A DNA stretch of 64,000 bases from Brevundimonas sp. (GCF_029945885.1 NZ_JAQSDK010000014.1:162475-226474); one strand, 5' to 3'; shown: positions 18,020 through 27,789, counted from the stretch's first letter. Numbers and translations are program-made. The notes: generated from the sequence alone by a model not told the origin.

Positions 18020-21000
18020 TCAGGGCAGGCGTGGCCCGACCCCGCCGTTACGGGCGTGGTTCAGGTCCAGCAGGTCATTGACCAGCTGGTTGACGTTCAG
18101 GGTGGTGTCCAGGGTCAGGTCGATGGCCGTGCCCGACGGCAGGGGCAGGGTCTCCTTCAGGAAGTCGCGCCGGATCAGCTGGGACAGGGTCAGCCGGATT
18201 TCCTGCTTCTGCGGCGGGTCGTGGCGGCCCCTGATATGGAACAGCACCGACAGCCGGCCCTCGTCGAGGCTGTTGACCTCGGCCGTCAGCACGTCGAACG
18301 CCAGGTTCTCCATCGCCTGGTAGGCCAGGTCCTCGACCGTCGACGGCGGTACCGCCCCGCCGCCGCCGGCCTCCAGATCGCTCAGGGCCGAGCGCTGGAT
18401 CGACAGCCGCCCCGGCCGTGCCGCGAACAGCGAGCCGCCGGTGACCTTGATCCCGCTGGCGGGGTCGGAGACGAAGGGCAGGCGGCCGGACACGACCGCG
18501 TCCATCTGCACCCGGTCGCCGAACCCGGCCCCGGCGATGATCTCGCCCAGCTGGACCTGGTCCAGCACGATGACCCCGGTGAAGGGCAGGTTGCGGTCCA
18601 GCGGCAGGCTGAAGGGCTCGAGCCGGATCGTCCCGCCCGCCACCACCAGCTCACCGCCCGCGACGCTGATCGTCGCCGCGTCGAGGCCGAAGGTCAGGTC
18701 GAGGTCGGTCAGGGGGGCGAAGGATTCCAGCCGGTTGGCGGTCAGCACCTGGCCGGGGGCGGTGACCAGCGGGGTCAGACTGGTGAAGGCGATGTCGCCC
18801 TTCAGCCCGGTCACCCGTCCGGCGGGGCTGGTGAAATCGATCCCGGGCACGGTCAGCAGGCCCGAGCTTGAACCCTCGCTGTCGGCGGCCCAGTCGATCC
18901 GCCCCTCGAACCGGGCCGTCCCGGTCACCGGCGGACCCAGCAGCTCGGCCAGCGGCGTCAGCTCGGCCGGCTGCAACCCGCCCTCGGCAAAGACCAGGTC
19001 GGGGGTGGTGATGTCGATGCCGCCGGTCCCGCTGCGTCCGTCATGGGCCAGCACCAGCCGCCCGAGACGATGCCCGCCACGCTCGAGGTCGAAGGTACCG
19101 CGCCAATTCTGGTCCTCCAGCCGCGCCGCGCCCGAGGCGTCGACCGGATAGAAACGCACCGGGCTGGCGGTGTCGGCGACCCGCGCCGCGTCGATCCGGG
19201 TGTCGAGGCCGATCCCGGCCGGTCCTCCGGTCGCGCTCAGGGCCCCGGCGACGTCGGCGAAACGCATGGCCAGGAAGGGGGCTTCGGCGCTCACCCCGCG
19301 CAGCGCGCCCCCGGCCTGCCAGCGGCCGTCGGCCACGGTGACCAGCGGCCGTCCGTCAGGGCAGAGGTCGCCGGTGATTCCGGTGACGTCATTGTCGCCC
19401 AGCTCCAGCCGCGCCACCGTCGTCGCGACGCAGCCGGTGGAACTGTAGGTCAGTGTGCCCCGGTTCGAGGCCAGCACGCCCCGGGTCTGCAGGGTCAGGC
19501 CGCGCGCCAGGTCGAAGTCCAGGGCCGCGCGCCCGTCCAGCTCGGCGCGGAAGCCACCGGGCGTCAGTCCCCAGGCCGGAATCGCGAACTCCGCCTCGGG
19601 CAGGCCCGGTCCGCGCGTCGCCGTCAGGTTCAGCGACCCGCCGCCCGCCTGTCCGCTGGGGGCGGCAAAGACCGGTCCGGCCGCCGGGGTCAGGGTCAGC
19701 ACCCCGCCGCTGGCCGGGACCAGCCGCACAGGCCGGTCCATCACCACCCGCACCCCGGGCTCGCCGGCCGACAGGGTCAGGCCCGGCGCGCTCAGCGAAA
19801 AGTCGCCGAGGGCCTGTTTCATCGCCGCCAGATCCGGCAGGTCGTCGGCCCTGACCGTCCCGAACAGGGGCCAGGCCCCGTGGGCCGCCTGCAGCGATCC
19901 CGTCGCATCCAGCCGCAGCCCGGCGTCAAAGATCAGATCCAGATCCAGCGCTCCGGCCACATCCTTCAGGCTCAGGTCGCTCCACACCAGTTGCCGCGCC
20001 GTCAGTCGCACGGGCCCGCTGGCCTCGACCGCCGCGCCCCGGCCGCCGACGGTGAAGCGTGATCCGCCCAGGTCCAGGCCGGTGCCGTCCACCCCCGCGC
20101 CGCGCGCCCGGGCGGCGCGCAGGTTCGCGGCACCGTCGAGACGCCAGGCCAGGCCGCGATCATTATGATCGACCTCGGTGCGGGCTTCCGTCAGGCCAAG
20201 CCGCACGGTCCGAAGGTCGAGGTCCTGACCCTCGATCCGGTCGGCCGTCAGGCCGAGGTCGCTCTGGCCCGCGACCTTGACGGCATTGGTCCAGCCCTCG
20301 ACCTGTCCGGCGAAGTCCAGGCTGGCCACGGCCGCCCCGGCCTCAATGCCGTTGCCCCCGATCCGGTCACCCGTCAGCCGGGCGTTCAGCATCGCCCGGC
20401 CGGTCATCTGTCTGGCCTTGCTGTCCGGATAGGGCAGGTCCCCGGTCGCGGTCAGCCGCAGACCGCGCCCGCTCCAGCCCTGCAGATCCGCCTGGTCCGC
20501 GGTTGCGGCCAGTCGTAGCGCCATCCGGTCACCGGTGGTGATCAGGCTCAGGGTCCCGCCCAGTCCCCGGGCCAGATCGCCGTCCCGGCCCAGCGGCTGG
20601 GCCGGCAGCACGGCCGTCAGCTGCATCAGCCGGCCGTCCTCGACACGGGCGTCGGCGCGCAGCGCGACGGGCCCCTGGTCGGTGGTCAGCCGGACCTGTC
20701 CACCCTCGACGAGGATGCGGGGCCCGGGGGTCACGTCGCTGGGCGGCCGGGCCATCAGACGGGTGATCATCGGATCCAGCGATCCGAACGACAATTTGCC
20801 GTCGTGCCAGCCGGCCCGGATGACCGGCCGCACCAGACGGATGCGATCCGGGGTCAGGCCGGCACCGCCGGACGACCAGGGCAGGGTGATGCCATAGTCG
20901 ACCTCGACCCGGTCCACCACCAGATCGGGGGCCTCGGCCGGCCCCAGTCGCACCCGCGCGACGATGCCGTCCAGGGTGACGCGGTCGACCGTGACATCGG

Positions 21001-21184
21001 CCTCGACCCCCTGGCTCTCGAGCCAGCCGACCAGGACCTCGCGGGTTACCGACCGGCGGTTGAGATAGAGGGCGGCCAGCAGGATCAGAAGGCCGGCGAC
21101 CAGCCCCACGGCGACGCGGCGACCGCGTCCCGTCTGCGCCCGTCGGGCGGTCGGGCGGGGGGCGTCACTCACCGGTTGATCCAT
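18020..21184 (-). CDS. ydbH: YdbH-like AsmA-superfamily intermembrane lipid transporter
   Basis: A 1054-residue protein with a short cytoplasmic basic N-terminus, one transmembrane helix (about 24-44) and a very long beta-rich periplasmic region characteristic of repeating-beta-groove bridge proteins (YdbH/TamB/YhdP group). The C-terminus (LFHIRGRHDPPQ, then TLDTTLNVNQLVNDLLDL) matches the conserved YdbH end. Adjacent YnbE and YdbL support this identity. It should carry phospholipids from the inner to the outer membrane. Confidence 0.88.
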   Translation of the reverse strand: MDQPVSDAPRPTARRAQTGRGRRVAVGLVAGLLILLAALYLNRRSVTREVLVGWLESQGVEADVTVDRVTLDGIVARVRLGPAEAPDLVVDRVEVDYGITLPWSSGGAGLTPDRIRLVRPVIRAGWHDGKLSFGSLDPMITRLMARPPSDVTPGPRILVEGGQVRLTTDQGPVALRADARVEDGRLMQLTAVLPAQPLGRDGDLARGLGGTLSLITTGDRMALRLAATADQADLQGWSGRGLRLTATGDLPYPDSKARQMTGRAMLNARLTGDRIGGNGIEAGAAVASLDFAGQVEGWTNAVKVAGQSDLGLTADRIEGQDLDLRTVRLGLTEARTEVDHNDRGLAWRLDGAANLRAARARGAGVDGTGLDLGGSRFTVGGRGAAVEASGPVRLTARQLVWSDLSLKDVAGALDLDLIFDAGLRLDATGSLQAAHGAWPLFGTVRADDLPDLAAMKQALGDFSLSAPGLTLSAGEPGVRVVMDRPVRLVPASGGVLTLTPAAGPVFAAPSGQAGGGSLNLTATRGPGLPEAEFAIPAWGLTPGGFRAELDGRAALDFDLARGLTLQTRGVLASNRGTLTYSSTGCVATTVARLELGDNDVTGITGDLCPDGRPLVTVADGRWQAGGALRGVSAEAPFLAMRFADVAGALSATGGPAGIGLDTRIDAARVADTASPVRFYPVDASGAARLEDQNWRGTFDLERGGHRLGRLVLAHDGRSGTGGIDITTPDLVFAEGGLQPAELTPLAELLGPPVTGTARFEGRIDWAADSEGSSSGLLTVPGIDFTSPAGRVTGLKGDIAFTSLTPLVTAPGQVLTANRLESFAPLTDLDLTFGLDAATISVAGGELVVAGGTIRLEPFSLPLDRNLPFTGVIVLDQVQLGEIIAGAGFGDRVQMDAVVSGRLPFVSDPASGIKVTGGSLFAARPGRLSIQRSALSDLEAGGGGAVPPSTVEDLAYQAMENLAFDVLTAEVNSLDEGRLSVLFHIRGRHDPPQKQEIRLTLSQLIRRDFLKETLPLPSGTAIDLTLDTTLNVNQLVNDLLDLNHARNGGVGPRLP

Positions 21185-21566
21185 CGGAGTCCTGAAGTGG
21201 GACGGTGGCGGAACAGATGAGCATTCCTGCCATAGACAGCATCACTAACGTTGCTGATTGAACACTGTAGCGTTGCACTTCAGACACTTTCAGTTCGGCT
21301 GCGGTAACGGGACGGGCGGATGAGTCGTTGGAGGCGCGATTTTTACCCTAACGCCGTGAATAGACTGTTCGCTCCCGGCGGGGGACGCCATGTTGGTGCC
21401 TGTAATACCGCTGAAACGGACAGCGGTTAATCATTTGTAACCCTGATGCTTCCCATGATGGATTTGACGGGTTATATCGCTCGCTTCGCGACCCATGGGG
21501 CTCCTGGGCGCGATCCTTGCTTGAAGTGACTTGGCGCCGTGTGGCGTCGTAGTATGTCGGGGACCG
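21185..21566 (+). other. Intergenic region between divergent ydbH and M23 peptidase genes
   Basis: About 380 bp, visibly less GC-rich than its surroundings and without a credible gene. It holds GANTC sites (21187 and 21322) and a 7-bp inverted repeat (21407-21413 / 21421-21427, arm ACCGCTG). It must carry promoters for both flanking genes; I could not place a convincing -35/-10 pair. Confidence 0.6.
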
Positions 21567-22922
21567 ATGGCTCAGTTCGACCCACGTCGCCAGCCGATGC
21601 GTATCGCACCGCACGCCCTCACGGCGGTGGCCGCGATCTCGGTGGCGCTGCTCGCTGGACGGGTTTACCAACCCGCTCATGCGGTAGAGGCTCCGTCTCT
21701 GACCCAGCAAGAATTTTCCGTGCTTGAGGCCCAGGCCTTTGCGACGGCCGGCATGCCCGAGGGGCTGACGGCCCCGGAGGCCATCCCCGTCCAGATCCGC
21801 CGCGGCGAGACGTTCGAACAGGCTGTCCGCCGCACCGGCATCGGTGCCGAGGAGGCCAGTGCCGTCGCCGCGACCATCGCCAGTGCCTTTGATCTCAAGG
21901 ATCTTCGCGCCGGCCTCCGTTTCGAAACCGCCATCTCACAGCCCCGCGCCGGTCGCGGCGACGCCCGTCTGATCGGCCTGACCATGCGTACGGGTCCGGC
22001 CAGCCAGCTCACCGTGTCACGCAGCTTCGACGGCGCGCTGCGCCTGCGCGCGCTCGACGAGAAGGTGACCGACGAAACCGTGGTCCTGCACGGCGAGGTC
22101 CGCGGATCCCTGTCGTCCTCTGCCCAGCGGGCCGGGGCCCCGGCTGCGGTCCGGCGTCGCGCGATCCAGCTGTTCGCCCACAAATTCGATCTGGACCGCG
22201 ATGTCCGCGCCAGTGACGACTATACCTTCGTCTTCCCCCGCTCGGTGACCGAGAACGGCCGCACGGTCAGCTCCGGCGACCTGCTCTATGCCGAGCTGAA
22301 GGGCGTGGTCTTCTACCGCTTCAAGGTTCCGGGCGAACGTGAGGCCCAGTATTTCGACGCCACCGGCAAGAATATGCGCTCGACCATGATGCGCACGCCG
22401 CTGGACCGGGGCTTCCGCATCTCCTCGACCTTCGGCTTCCGTCGTCATCCGATCGCCGGCTATCGCAAGATGCACCAGGGGATGGATTTCGCCGCCGGCA
22501 CCGGCACCCCGGTCATCGCCCCCGCCGACGGCGTGGTGGTCGAGGCCCGGCGCTGGGGCGGCTACGGCAACTGGCTGCGGATCCGCCACGCCAACGGACT
22601 GGAAAGCGGCTACGGCCACCTGTCGCGTTACGGTTCGGGCATCCGGGCCGGCCAGCGCGTCCGCCAGGGCCAGGTCGTCGCCTATGTCGGCTCGACCGGG
22701 GCCTCCACCGGACCGCACCTGCATTACGAGATCTGGCGCAACGGCCAGCGGATCAACCCCGCCGGCATCCGCACCTCCGAGGGCACGATCCTGTCAGGGT
22801 CTGACCTGGCCGCCTTCCGCGCCGAAAAGGCCCGGATCGATCGCATCATCGCCGCCGGCGGTGAGCGCAAGCCGGCGGTGCTGGAAGCCTCGGTCGAAGG
22901 TCTGCGTCCCGCCCGCGCCTAG
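21567..22922 (+). CDS. M23 family metallopeptidase (LytM-type)
   Basis: A 451-residue exported peptidase that would cleave peptidoglycan cross-bridges, or act as an amidase activator if degenerate. A hydrophobic signal segment (about 15-38) is followed by an OapA/LysM-like region (RRGETFEQAVRRTG), a middle domain, and a C-terminal M23 domain. The zinc ligands are intact: HQGMD (about 302-306) and HLHYE (about 385-389), so it is probably active. Start ATG at 21567 is preceded by GGGGA; an in-frame ATG at 21597 would also keep the signal. It is convergent with the alpha/beta hydrolase, 19 bp away. Confidence 0.9.
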   Translation: MAQFDPRRQPMRIAPHALTAVAAISVALLAGRVYQPAHAVEAPSLTQQEFSVLEAQAFATAGMPEGLTAPEAIPVQIRRGETFEQAVRRTGIGAEEASAVAATIASAFDLKDLRAGLRFETAISQPRAGRGDARLIGLTMRTGPASQLTVSRSFDGALRLRALDEKVTDETVVLHGEVRGSLSSSAQRAGAPAAVRRRAIQLFAHKFDLDRDVRASDDYTFVFPRSVTENGRTVSSGDLLYAELKGVVFYRFKVPGEREAQYFDATGKNMRSTMMRTPLDRGFRISSTFGFRRHPIAGYRKMHQGMDFAAGTGTPVIAPADGVVVEARRWGGYGNWLRIRHANGLESGYGHLSRYGSGIRAGQRVRQGQVVAYVGSTGASTGPHLHYEIWRNGQRINPAGIRTSEGTILSGSDLAAFRAEKARIDRIIAAGGERKPAVLEASVEGLRPARA

Positions 22923-22941
22923 GGCCCGCACTCCCGCCCCT

Positions 22942-23712
22942 TCAGCGAATCGACCCGGCCTGGCCGCGCGTCCGCATGGCCTCGACCGCCGCGATCAGCC
23001 GCTCGAGGTCCGCCGGACCGGACAGCCGATGATCGCCGCCCTCGATCAGATCCAGCCGTACATCCCCCCCGGTCAGCTGTTCCGTCAGGGCCAGGGCGTG
23101 TCGCCACGGCACAACAGCATCGGCCCGTCCCTGCAGGATGTGAACCGGGGTGGCGAGGGTGATCGCCCCGTCCAGCAACAGCCAGGTCCGGGCCTCCTCG
23201 AACATCGCCCGCGTCAGGACATAGGGACCCGGTCCCTCCTCGACGATCACCGTCTCGCCGTCGCGCAGGATGGCCTGCCGCTCGTGGTCGGCCAGGCCGG
23301 GCCACATCAGCCGTTCGGTAAAGTCCTGGGCCGGATTGACCAGCACCAGTCCGGCCATCCGCTCCGGCCGGGCCAGGGCCAGCAGCAGGGCGATCCAGCC
23401 GCCCATCGACGATCCGACCGGGATGACCGGCCCGTCGAGACTGTCGATCAGGGCCACCGCGTCCTCGCGCCAGCGCCCGATCGTCGCCTGCCGCCAGTCC
23501 CCCGACGACCGACCGTGGGCGAAATGATCGTAGCGCACGAAGGTCCAGCCGCGCTCGCGGGCCGCCGCTTCCAGCACCAGGGCCTTGGTCCCTTCCATGT
23601 CCGATCGGAAGCCACCGATCCAGACGACGGTGGGGGCCGTCCCCACGGTGGCGCGAAAGGCCAGTCGCTCGCCGTCGGGGCGCGTCAGATAGCGGATCGT
23701 GTCGTCATTCAT
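22942..23712 (-). CDS. Alpha/beta hydrolase
   Basis: 256 residues with the alpha/beta-hydrolase fold: VVWIGGFRSDMEG oxyanion region, nucleophile elbow GSSMGGW (serine about 102), an aspartate in LQGRADAVVPW and a histidine in EGGDHRLS. This resembles the ABHD10/thioesterase-like group, but the substrate cannot be assigned. It is divergent from the GT9 gene. Confidence 0.8.
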   Translation of the reverse strand: MNDDTIRYLTRPDGERLAFRATVGTAPTVVWIGGFRSDMEGTKALVLEAAARERGWTFVRYDHFAHGRSSGDWRQATIGRWREDAVALIDSLDGPVIPVGSSMGGWIALLLALARPERMAGLVLVNPAQDFTERLMWPGLADHERQAILRDGETVIVEEGPGPYVLTRAMFEEARTWLLLDGAITLATPVHILQGRADAVVPWRHALALTEQLTGGDVRLDLIEGGDHRLSGPADLERLIAAVEAMRTRGQAGSIR

Positions 23713-23762
23713 GGCCGTTCCTCTCGCCCAATCGTTCCCGGCCTGATAGCGAACCCTGACCG

Positions 23763-24761
23763 ATGAAGCGAAGGCGAATGCACGTGCCCGACTCCAGGAA
23801 CGCCCCGAAGGTGCTGTTCGTCACCTCCAACCGCATCGGCGACTGCGTGATCTCCTCGGGCATCATTCGCGAGATCGGACGGCAATTGCCGGGGGCGGCG
23901 ATCACCGTCGCCTGCGGCCGTCCGCCGGCCCCGCTGTTCCGCTCGGCCCCGGGCGTCGAGCGGGTCATCATTCTCGACAAGAAGAAGGCGGCCGGCCACT
24001 GGCTTGACCTGTGGAAACAGGTCGTCGGCACGCGCTGGGACCTGGTCATCGACATTCGCGGCTCGGCGCTCAGCTATCTGATCCCGGCCCGGCGACGCGT
24101 GGTCTACAACCGCCGCTGGGAAACCGGGGTGCGCAAGGTCGAGATGGTATCGCGCCTGATGGGGGCGTCCGGGACGATGGAGCCCGAGATCTTCCTCGAC
24201 GCGCAGTCCGACGCAGACCGCCGGGCGGTGCTCGCGCCGCAACTCGCCGCCGGCAGCGGCCCCGGTCCGATCCTTGCCCTCGCCCCGATCGCCCATCAGC
24301 CGGGCAAGAGCTGGCCCGCCGACCGCTGGGGCGAGCTGGTGGAACGGCTGAAGGCGGACTCCCGGTTCGACGGCTGGCGCTTCATGGCCGTCGGCGGACC
24401 CGGTGACCGGCCTCCGGCCACCCCGGCCCTCGAGGCGGCCGGTCCGCGTGGCATCGACTTCATCGGCAAGGGCGACATCCTGGCCTCGGCCGATGCCATC
24501 GCCGCCGCCGACCTGTTCGTCGGCAATGATTCCGGCCTGATGCACGTCGCCGCCGCCCTGGGCCGGCCGACCCTGGGCCTGTTCGGGCCCACCGAATGGT
24601 GGCTGTACGGGCCGTGGGGCACGACCACCCGCACCGTCGCCTCCAATGAGAGACGCGGGGCCTTCGCGCCGATCGAGGCCCTGTCCGTCGATCAGGTGTT
24701 TGCGGCCGTCCTGGCCCTGCATGCGGACTTCATCGCATCGCCGTCACCGGCTGCGCCTTGA
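23763..24761 (+). CDS. Glycosyltransferase family 9 (heptosyltransferase-like)
   Basis: 332 residues with the GT9/ADP-heptose:LPS heptosyltransferase pattern: N-terminal KVLFVTSNRIGDCVISSGI and the C-terminal nucleotide-sugar site FVGNDSGLMHVAAALGRPTLGLFGPT (about 252-277). It likely adds a sugar to the lipopolysaccharide core at the cytoplasmic face of the inner membrane. Start ATG at 23763; the ATG at 23778 follows a GAAGG and is an alternative. It is not in an LPS cluster. Confidence 0.85.
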   Translation: MKRRRMHVPDSRNAPKVLFVTSNRIGDCVISSGIIREIGRQLPGAAITVACGRPPAPLFRSAPGVERVIILDKKKAAGHWLDLWKQVVGTRWDLVIDIRGSALSYLIPARRRVVYNRRWETGVRKVEMVSRLMGASGTMEPEIFLDAQSDADRRAVLAPQLAAGSGPGPILALAPIAHQPGKSWPADRWGELVERLKADSRFDGWRFMAVGGPGDRPPATPALEAAGPRGIDFIGKGDILASADAIAAADLFVGNDSGLMHVAAALGRPTLGLFGPTEWWLYGPWGTTTRTVASNERRGAFAPIEALSVDQVFAAVLALHADFIASPSPAAP

Positions 24762-24795
24762 AGTCAGGCCCTTTCGCGGGCATATAGCGAACCTT

Positions 24796-24828
24796 GGAGA
24801 ACGCGATCGTCGATCGTGCGTTTTCTCC
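24796..24828 (+). promoter_or_regulatory. Imperfect leader hairpin upstream of infC
   Basis: Imperfect inverted repeat (GGAGAA outer pairs with TTCTCC; GATCG with CGATC near the loop) lying about 45 bp before the infC start. It could be a leader structure of the infC mRNA. No clear U-run follows, so it is not a simple terminator. Confidence 0.4.
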
Positions 24829-24872
24829 TGCAAGTCCATCTACCCTTCCGACCACACAAGGAAACGACGCCC

Positions 24873-25406
24873 ATTCGCCGTCCGATGAACCAGCCGCCCG
24901 TCAAGGACGGGCCGCCCATGAACCAAGACATCCGCGCGCCGCGCGTTCTGCTGATTGATCAGAACGGTGAGAAGCAGGGCGTCATGCCCACGTCGGCCGC
25001 GCTTGAGGCCGCCGAGGAGGCGGGTATGGATCTGGTTCAGATCGTGTCCACGTCCGAGCCGCCGGTCTGCAAGATTCTCGACTACGGCAAATTCCGTTTC
25101 CAGGAACAGAAGAAGAAGGCCGAGGCGCGCAAGCGTCAGAAGGTCGTCGAGCTGAAAGAGATCAAGCTCCGCCCGAACATCGACGTGCACGACTACGAGG
25201 TGAAGACCAAGGCGATGCACCGCTTCTTCGACGAGGGTGACAAGGTCAAGGTGACCCTGCGTTTCCGCGGCCGTGAAATGGCCCACCCGGAACTGGGCAT
25301 GAAACTGCTCAACAAGGTCCAGGCCGATTTCGACGAAATCGCCAAGGTCGAATATGCGCCCCGCATGGAAGGCCGCCAGATGATCATGATCCTGGCCCCA
25401 CGCTGA
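24873..25406 (+). CDS. infC: Translation initiation factor IF-3 (ATT start)
   Basis: IF-3 binds the 30S subunit and checks start-codon/initiator tRNA pairing. The N-domain begins [16 protein letters not shown]; the linker [22 protein letters not shown] and C-domain [17 protein letters not shown] are typical. The start is read as ATT at 24873: AAGGAAA (24858-24864) lies 8 bases before it, and the resulting N-terminus (I)[13 protein letters not shown] matches alphaproteobacterial IF-3 sequences beginning (M/I)RRP. The first ATG in frame (24885) is 20 bases from that Shine-Dalgarno. A rare start is the known basis of IF-3 autoregulation in E. coli. Length 177. Confidence 0.95.
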   Translation: MRRPMNQPPVKDGPPMNQDIRAPRVLLIDQNGEKQGVMPTSAALEAAEEAGMDLVQIVSTSEPPVCKILDYGKFRFQEQKKKAEARKRQKVVELKEIKLRPNIDVHDYEVKTKAMHRFFDEGDKVKVTLRFRGREMAHPELGMKLLNKVQADFDEIAKVEYAPRMEGRQMIMILAPR

Positions 25407-25429
25407 CGGAATAGACCCCGATAAAGACA

Positions 25430-25460
25430 AACGCCCCGGCCCTGCGGCCGGGGCGTTTTT
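25430..25460 (+). terminator. Rho-independent terminator after infC
   Basis: 12-bp stem (AACGCCCCGGCC at 25430-25441 with 25446-25457), 4-nt loop CTGC and a T-run to 25460. It separates infC from the S9 peptidase gene, so rpmI-rplT are not read through from infC here. Confidence 0.92.
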
Positions 25461-25609
25461 CGTTTCCGAACTCCGTTCGGCGAGCGTCCGGGGTTATTTT
25501 ATGGCAAAATCGCGTCCCGGTAGCGCTTTTCAAACCGGACCCGCCGCGCGATAAACGGCCGGTGGGGAGGGCAGCGGGAACCGCGGTCCGGCACGGAACA
25601 GGGGTAAAT

Positions 25610-27571
25610 ATGATCCGATCACTTCTCGCGGCGGGGGCGCTTGCCCTGACGGCTGCTGTGGCCCTGCCTGCGGTTGCGCAGCCGGCTCCGCCGCCGATCG
25701 AGGCCTATGCCTCCCTGCCGGCCCTGTCGAACCTGGCCCTCTCGCCGAACGGCGAGCGTATCGCCTTCATCGGCCAGGTCGGCGCCAGTCGTCGCCTCGG
25801 CGTCCAGACCGTTTCCGGCGAGCCCCTGGGTGTGGTCGATATCGGCACCCAGAAGGTCCGCAGCGTGCGCTGGGCCGACGACGATCACGTGCTGATCTAT
25901 ACCTCCAGCTTCACCGATCTCGCCGGCATGGCGACCGAGCGCGAATTCTACACGGCCCAGTCCTACAATGTGCGGACCCGCCGGTTTGTGGCCCTGCTCA
26001 ACCGGACGGTCGGCGGCGGGGCCAATATGGCCAGCACCCGCATCTCCGGAGGGGCTGGCGTGGTCAATATTCTGGCCGGGCCGCCGTTCGTCCATGTTGT
26101 CAACGGCGTGCCGCGGACCTTCGTCACCAGCTATGATCGGGAATTCCAGCTCAAGACCTTCGAGGTCGACCTGGACACCGGCATCGGCACCCCGCGTGAC
26201 GATTTCAACGGCGTGATGGGCCCCGATGGCCGCGCCGTGGCGGAGGCCGGCTGGGACTCCAGCCGGGGGCGCTGGTGGGTGTCCGCCCGGCGCGCGGTCG
26301 GTCTGGCCCAGATCTGGACCAGCGAGGACCATATGATCGATACCCCCAGCCTGCTGGGTTTCGGCCGGACCGACGAGTCCGTGATCGTCCGGGTGCCAGA
26401 GGACGGCGGTGATCACCTCTATGAAATCCCGCTGGACGGCAGCGAGCCGCGCAAGCTGGCCTTCGGCAATGTCGGTGAGGCCTCGCCGATCTATCACCCG
26501 CGCACCGGGGCCCTGCTGGGCTTCTATTTCCTCGGCGACAATGACCGGGAATATGTGTTCACCGAGGAACGGATGGGCGGGGCCTGGGCCTCGGTCATGG
26601 CCGCCTATCCCGACCAGGATGTCTCACTGGTCTCGTCGACGCCCGATTTCACAAAACTGATCGTCCAGACCCAGGGTGAAGGCGATACGGGCACCTACCA
26701 GCTCGTCGACCTGACCGCCGGTCGCGCGGTCCGGATCGGGTCGCAGTATCCGGCCATCCCCGCCGAGGCGATCGGCGAGGTGCGCTTCATCCACTATGCC
26801 GCCGCCGACGGCACCGACATCCCCGCCTATCTGACCCTGCCGCCCGGACGGGACGTGGCCGACCTGCCGCTGATCGTCATGCCGCACGGTGGGCCCCAGG
26901 CGCGCGACGAGCCGGGCTTCGACTACTGGGCCCAGCTGCTGGCCTCGCGCGGCTATGCGGTTCTGCAGCCGCAGTTCCGTGGCTCCGTCGGCTTCGGCAA
27001 GGCCCATTATGAGGCCGGCTTCGGCGAATGGGGTCGCAAGATGCAGACGGACCTGTCCGACGGCGTCCGCTATCTGGCCGCTGAAGGCATCGCCGATCCG
27101 GCGCGGGTCTGCATCTGGGGCTGGAGCTATGGGGGCTATGCGGCCATGGCCGGCCCGACCATCGACCCGGGCGTCTATCGCTGTGCCGCCGCCGGTGCCG
27201 GCGTCTCGGACCTGCCGCGCATGCTGGACTGGGAACGGGACCAGACCGGCGGTCGCGACACCCCGGTGATGCGCTACTGGAAGCGGTTCATGGGCGCGAC
27301 GCGCATCAATGACGGCAGTCTCGCCGAGGTCTCGCCGACCCGGATGGTCCAGAATGCCAATGTGCCGATCCTGCTGATCCATGGCCGCGACGACAGCGTC
27401 GTGCCCTATGCCCAGTCGGAGATGTTCGCGACGGCCCTGCGTCGGGCCGGCAAGGATGTTGAAATGGTCGATCTGGTGGGCGAGGACCACTGGCTCTCGA
27501 GCGCCGCGGGCCGCCTGGCGGTATTCCAGGCCCTGATCCCCTTCCTCGAGCAGCACAACCCGCCCCGCTGA
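25610..27571 (+). CDS. S9 family (prolyl oligopeptidase-like) peptidase, exported
   Basis: 653 residues with a signal peptide (cleavage after VAQ, about residue 22), a beta-propeller N-terminal domain to about residue 390, then an alpha/beta-hydrolase catalytic domain. The catalytic triad is visible: serine in GWSYGGYAAM (about 505), aspartate in HGRDDSVVPYAQS (about 591) and histidine in GEDHWLS (about 626). It resembles the dipeptidyl/acylaminoacyl peptidases of Caulobacterales that digest peptides in the periplasm. Start ATG at 25610, 5 nt after AGGGG. Confidence 0.92.
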   Translation: MIRSLLAAGALALTAAVALPAVAQPAPPPIEAYASLPALSNLALSPNGERIAFIGQVGASRRLGVQTVSGEPLGVVDIGTQKVRSVRWADDDHVLIYTSSFTDLAGMATEREFYTAQSYNVRTRRFVALLNRTVGGGANMASTRISGGAGVVNILAGPPFVHVVNGVPRTFVTSYDREFQLKTFEVDLDTGIGTPRDDFNGVMGPDGRAVAEAGWDSSRGRWWVSARRAVGLAQIWTSEDHMIDTPSLLGFGRTDESVIVRVPEDGGDHLYEIPLDGSEPRKLAFGNVGEASPIYHPRTGALLGFYFLGDNDREYVFTEERMGGAWASVMAAYPDQDVSLVSSTPDFTKLIVQTQGEGDTGTYQLVDLTAGRAVRIGSQYPAIPAEAIGEVRFIHYAAADGTDIPAYLTLPPGRDVADLPLIVMPHGGPQARDEPGFDYWAQLLASRGYAVLQPQFRGSVGFGKAHYEAGFGEWGRKMQTDLSDGVRYLAAEGIADPARVCIWGWSYGGYAAMAGPTIDPGVYRCAAAGAGVSDLPRMLDWERDQTGGRDTPVMRYWKRFMGATRINDGSLAEVSPTRMVQNANVPILLIHGRDDSVVPYAQSEMFATALRRAGKDVEMVDLVGEDHWLSSAAGRLAVFQALIPFLEQHNPPR

Positions 27572-27579
27572 TCCGACCC

Positions 27580-27610
27580 GCCGCCTCACGCGCCCCGGCC
27601 GTGAGGCGGC
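27580..27610 (+). terminator. Hairpin after the S9 peptidase gene
   Basis: Perfect 11-bp inverted repeat (27580-27590 / 27600-27610, arm GCCGCCTCACG) just after the stop codon, without a T-run. It may act as a transcript-end stabiliser or Rho-assisted terminator. Confidence 0.5.
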
Positions 27611-27683
27611 ATCCGGTCGGGCAGGCCCAGACTCATCTTGCCTTCCGTTCAGGCCTGGCCTACAAGCCGCGCCTTCGCGTACC

Positions 27684-27718
27684 GAACCGCCGGGCTTACA
27701 GGCATGCCTGGGCGGTTC
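27684..27718 (+). promoter_or_regulatory. Leader hairpin before rpmI-rplT
   Basis: 8-bp stem (GAACCGCC 27684-27691 with 27711-27718) enclosing a smaller palindrome (AGGCATGCCT). It lies about 70 bp upstream of rpmI. A leader-mediated control of rpmI-rplT by L20 is known in other bacteria; whether this hairpin serves that role here is unproven. Confidence 0.35.
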
Positions 27719-27789
27719 TTAATCAAGGGTCTGCACCCCGGGGGCTCACAAGGTCCAAGGGGCGATAGCCCACTCAAAAGAGAGTAGAA

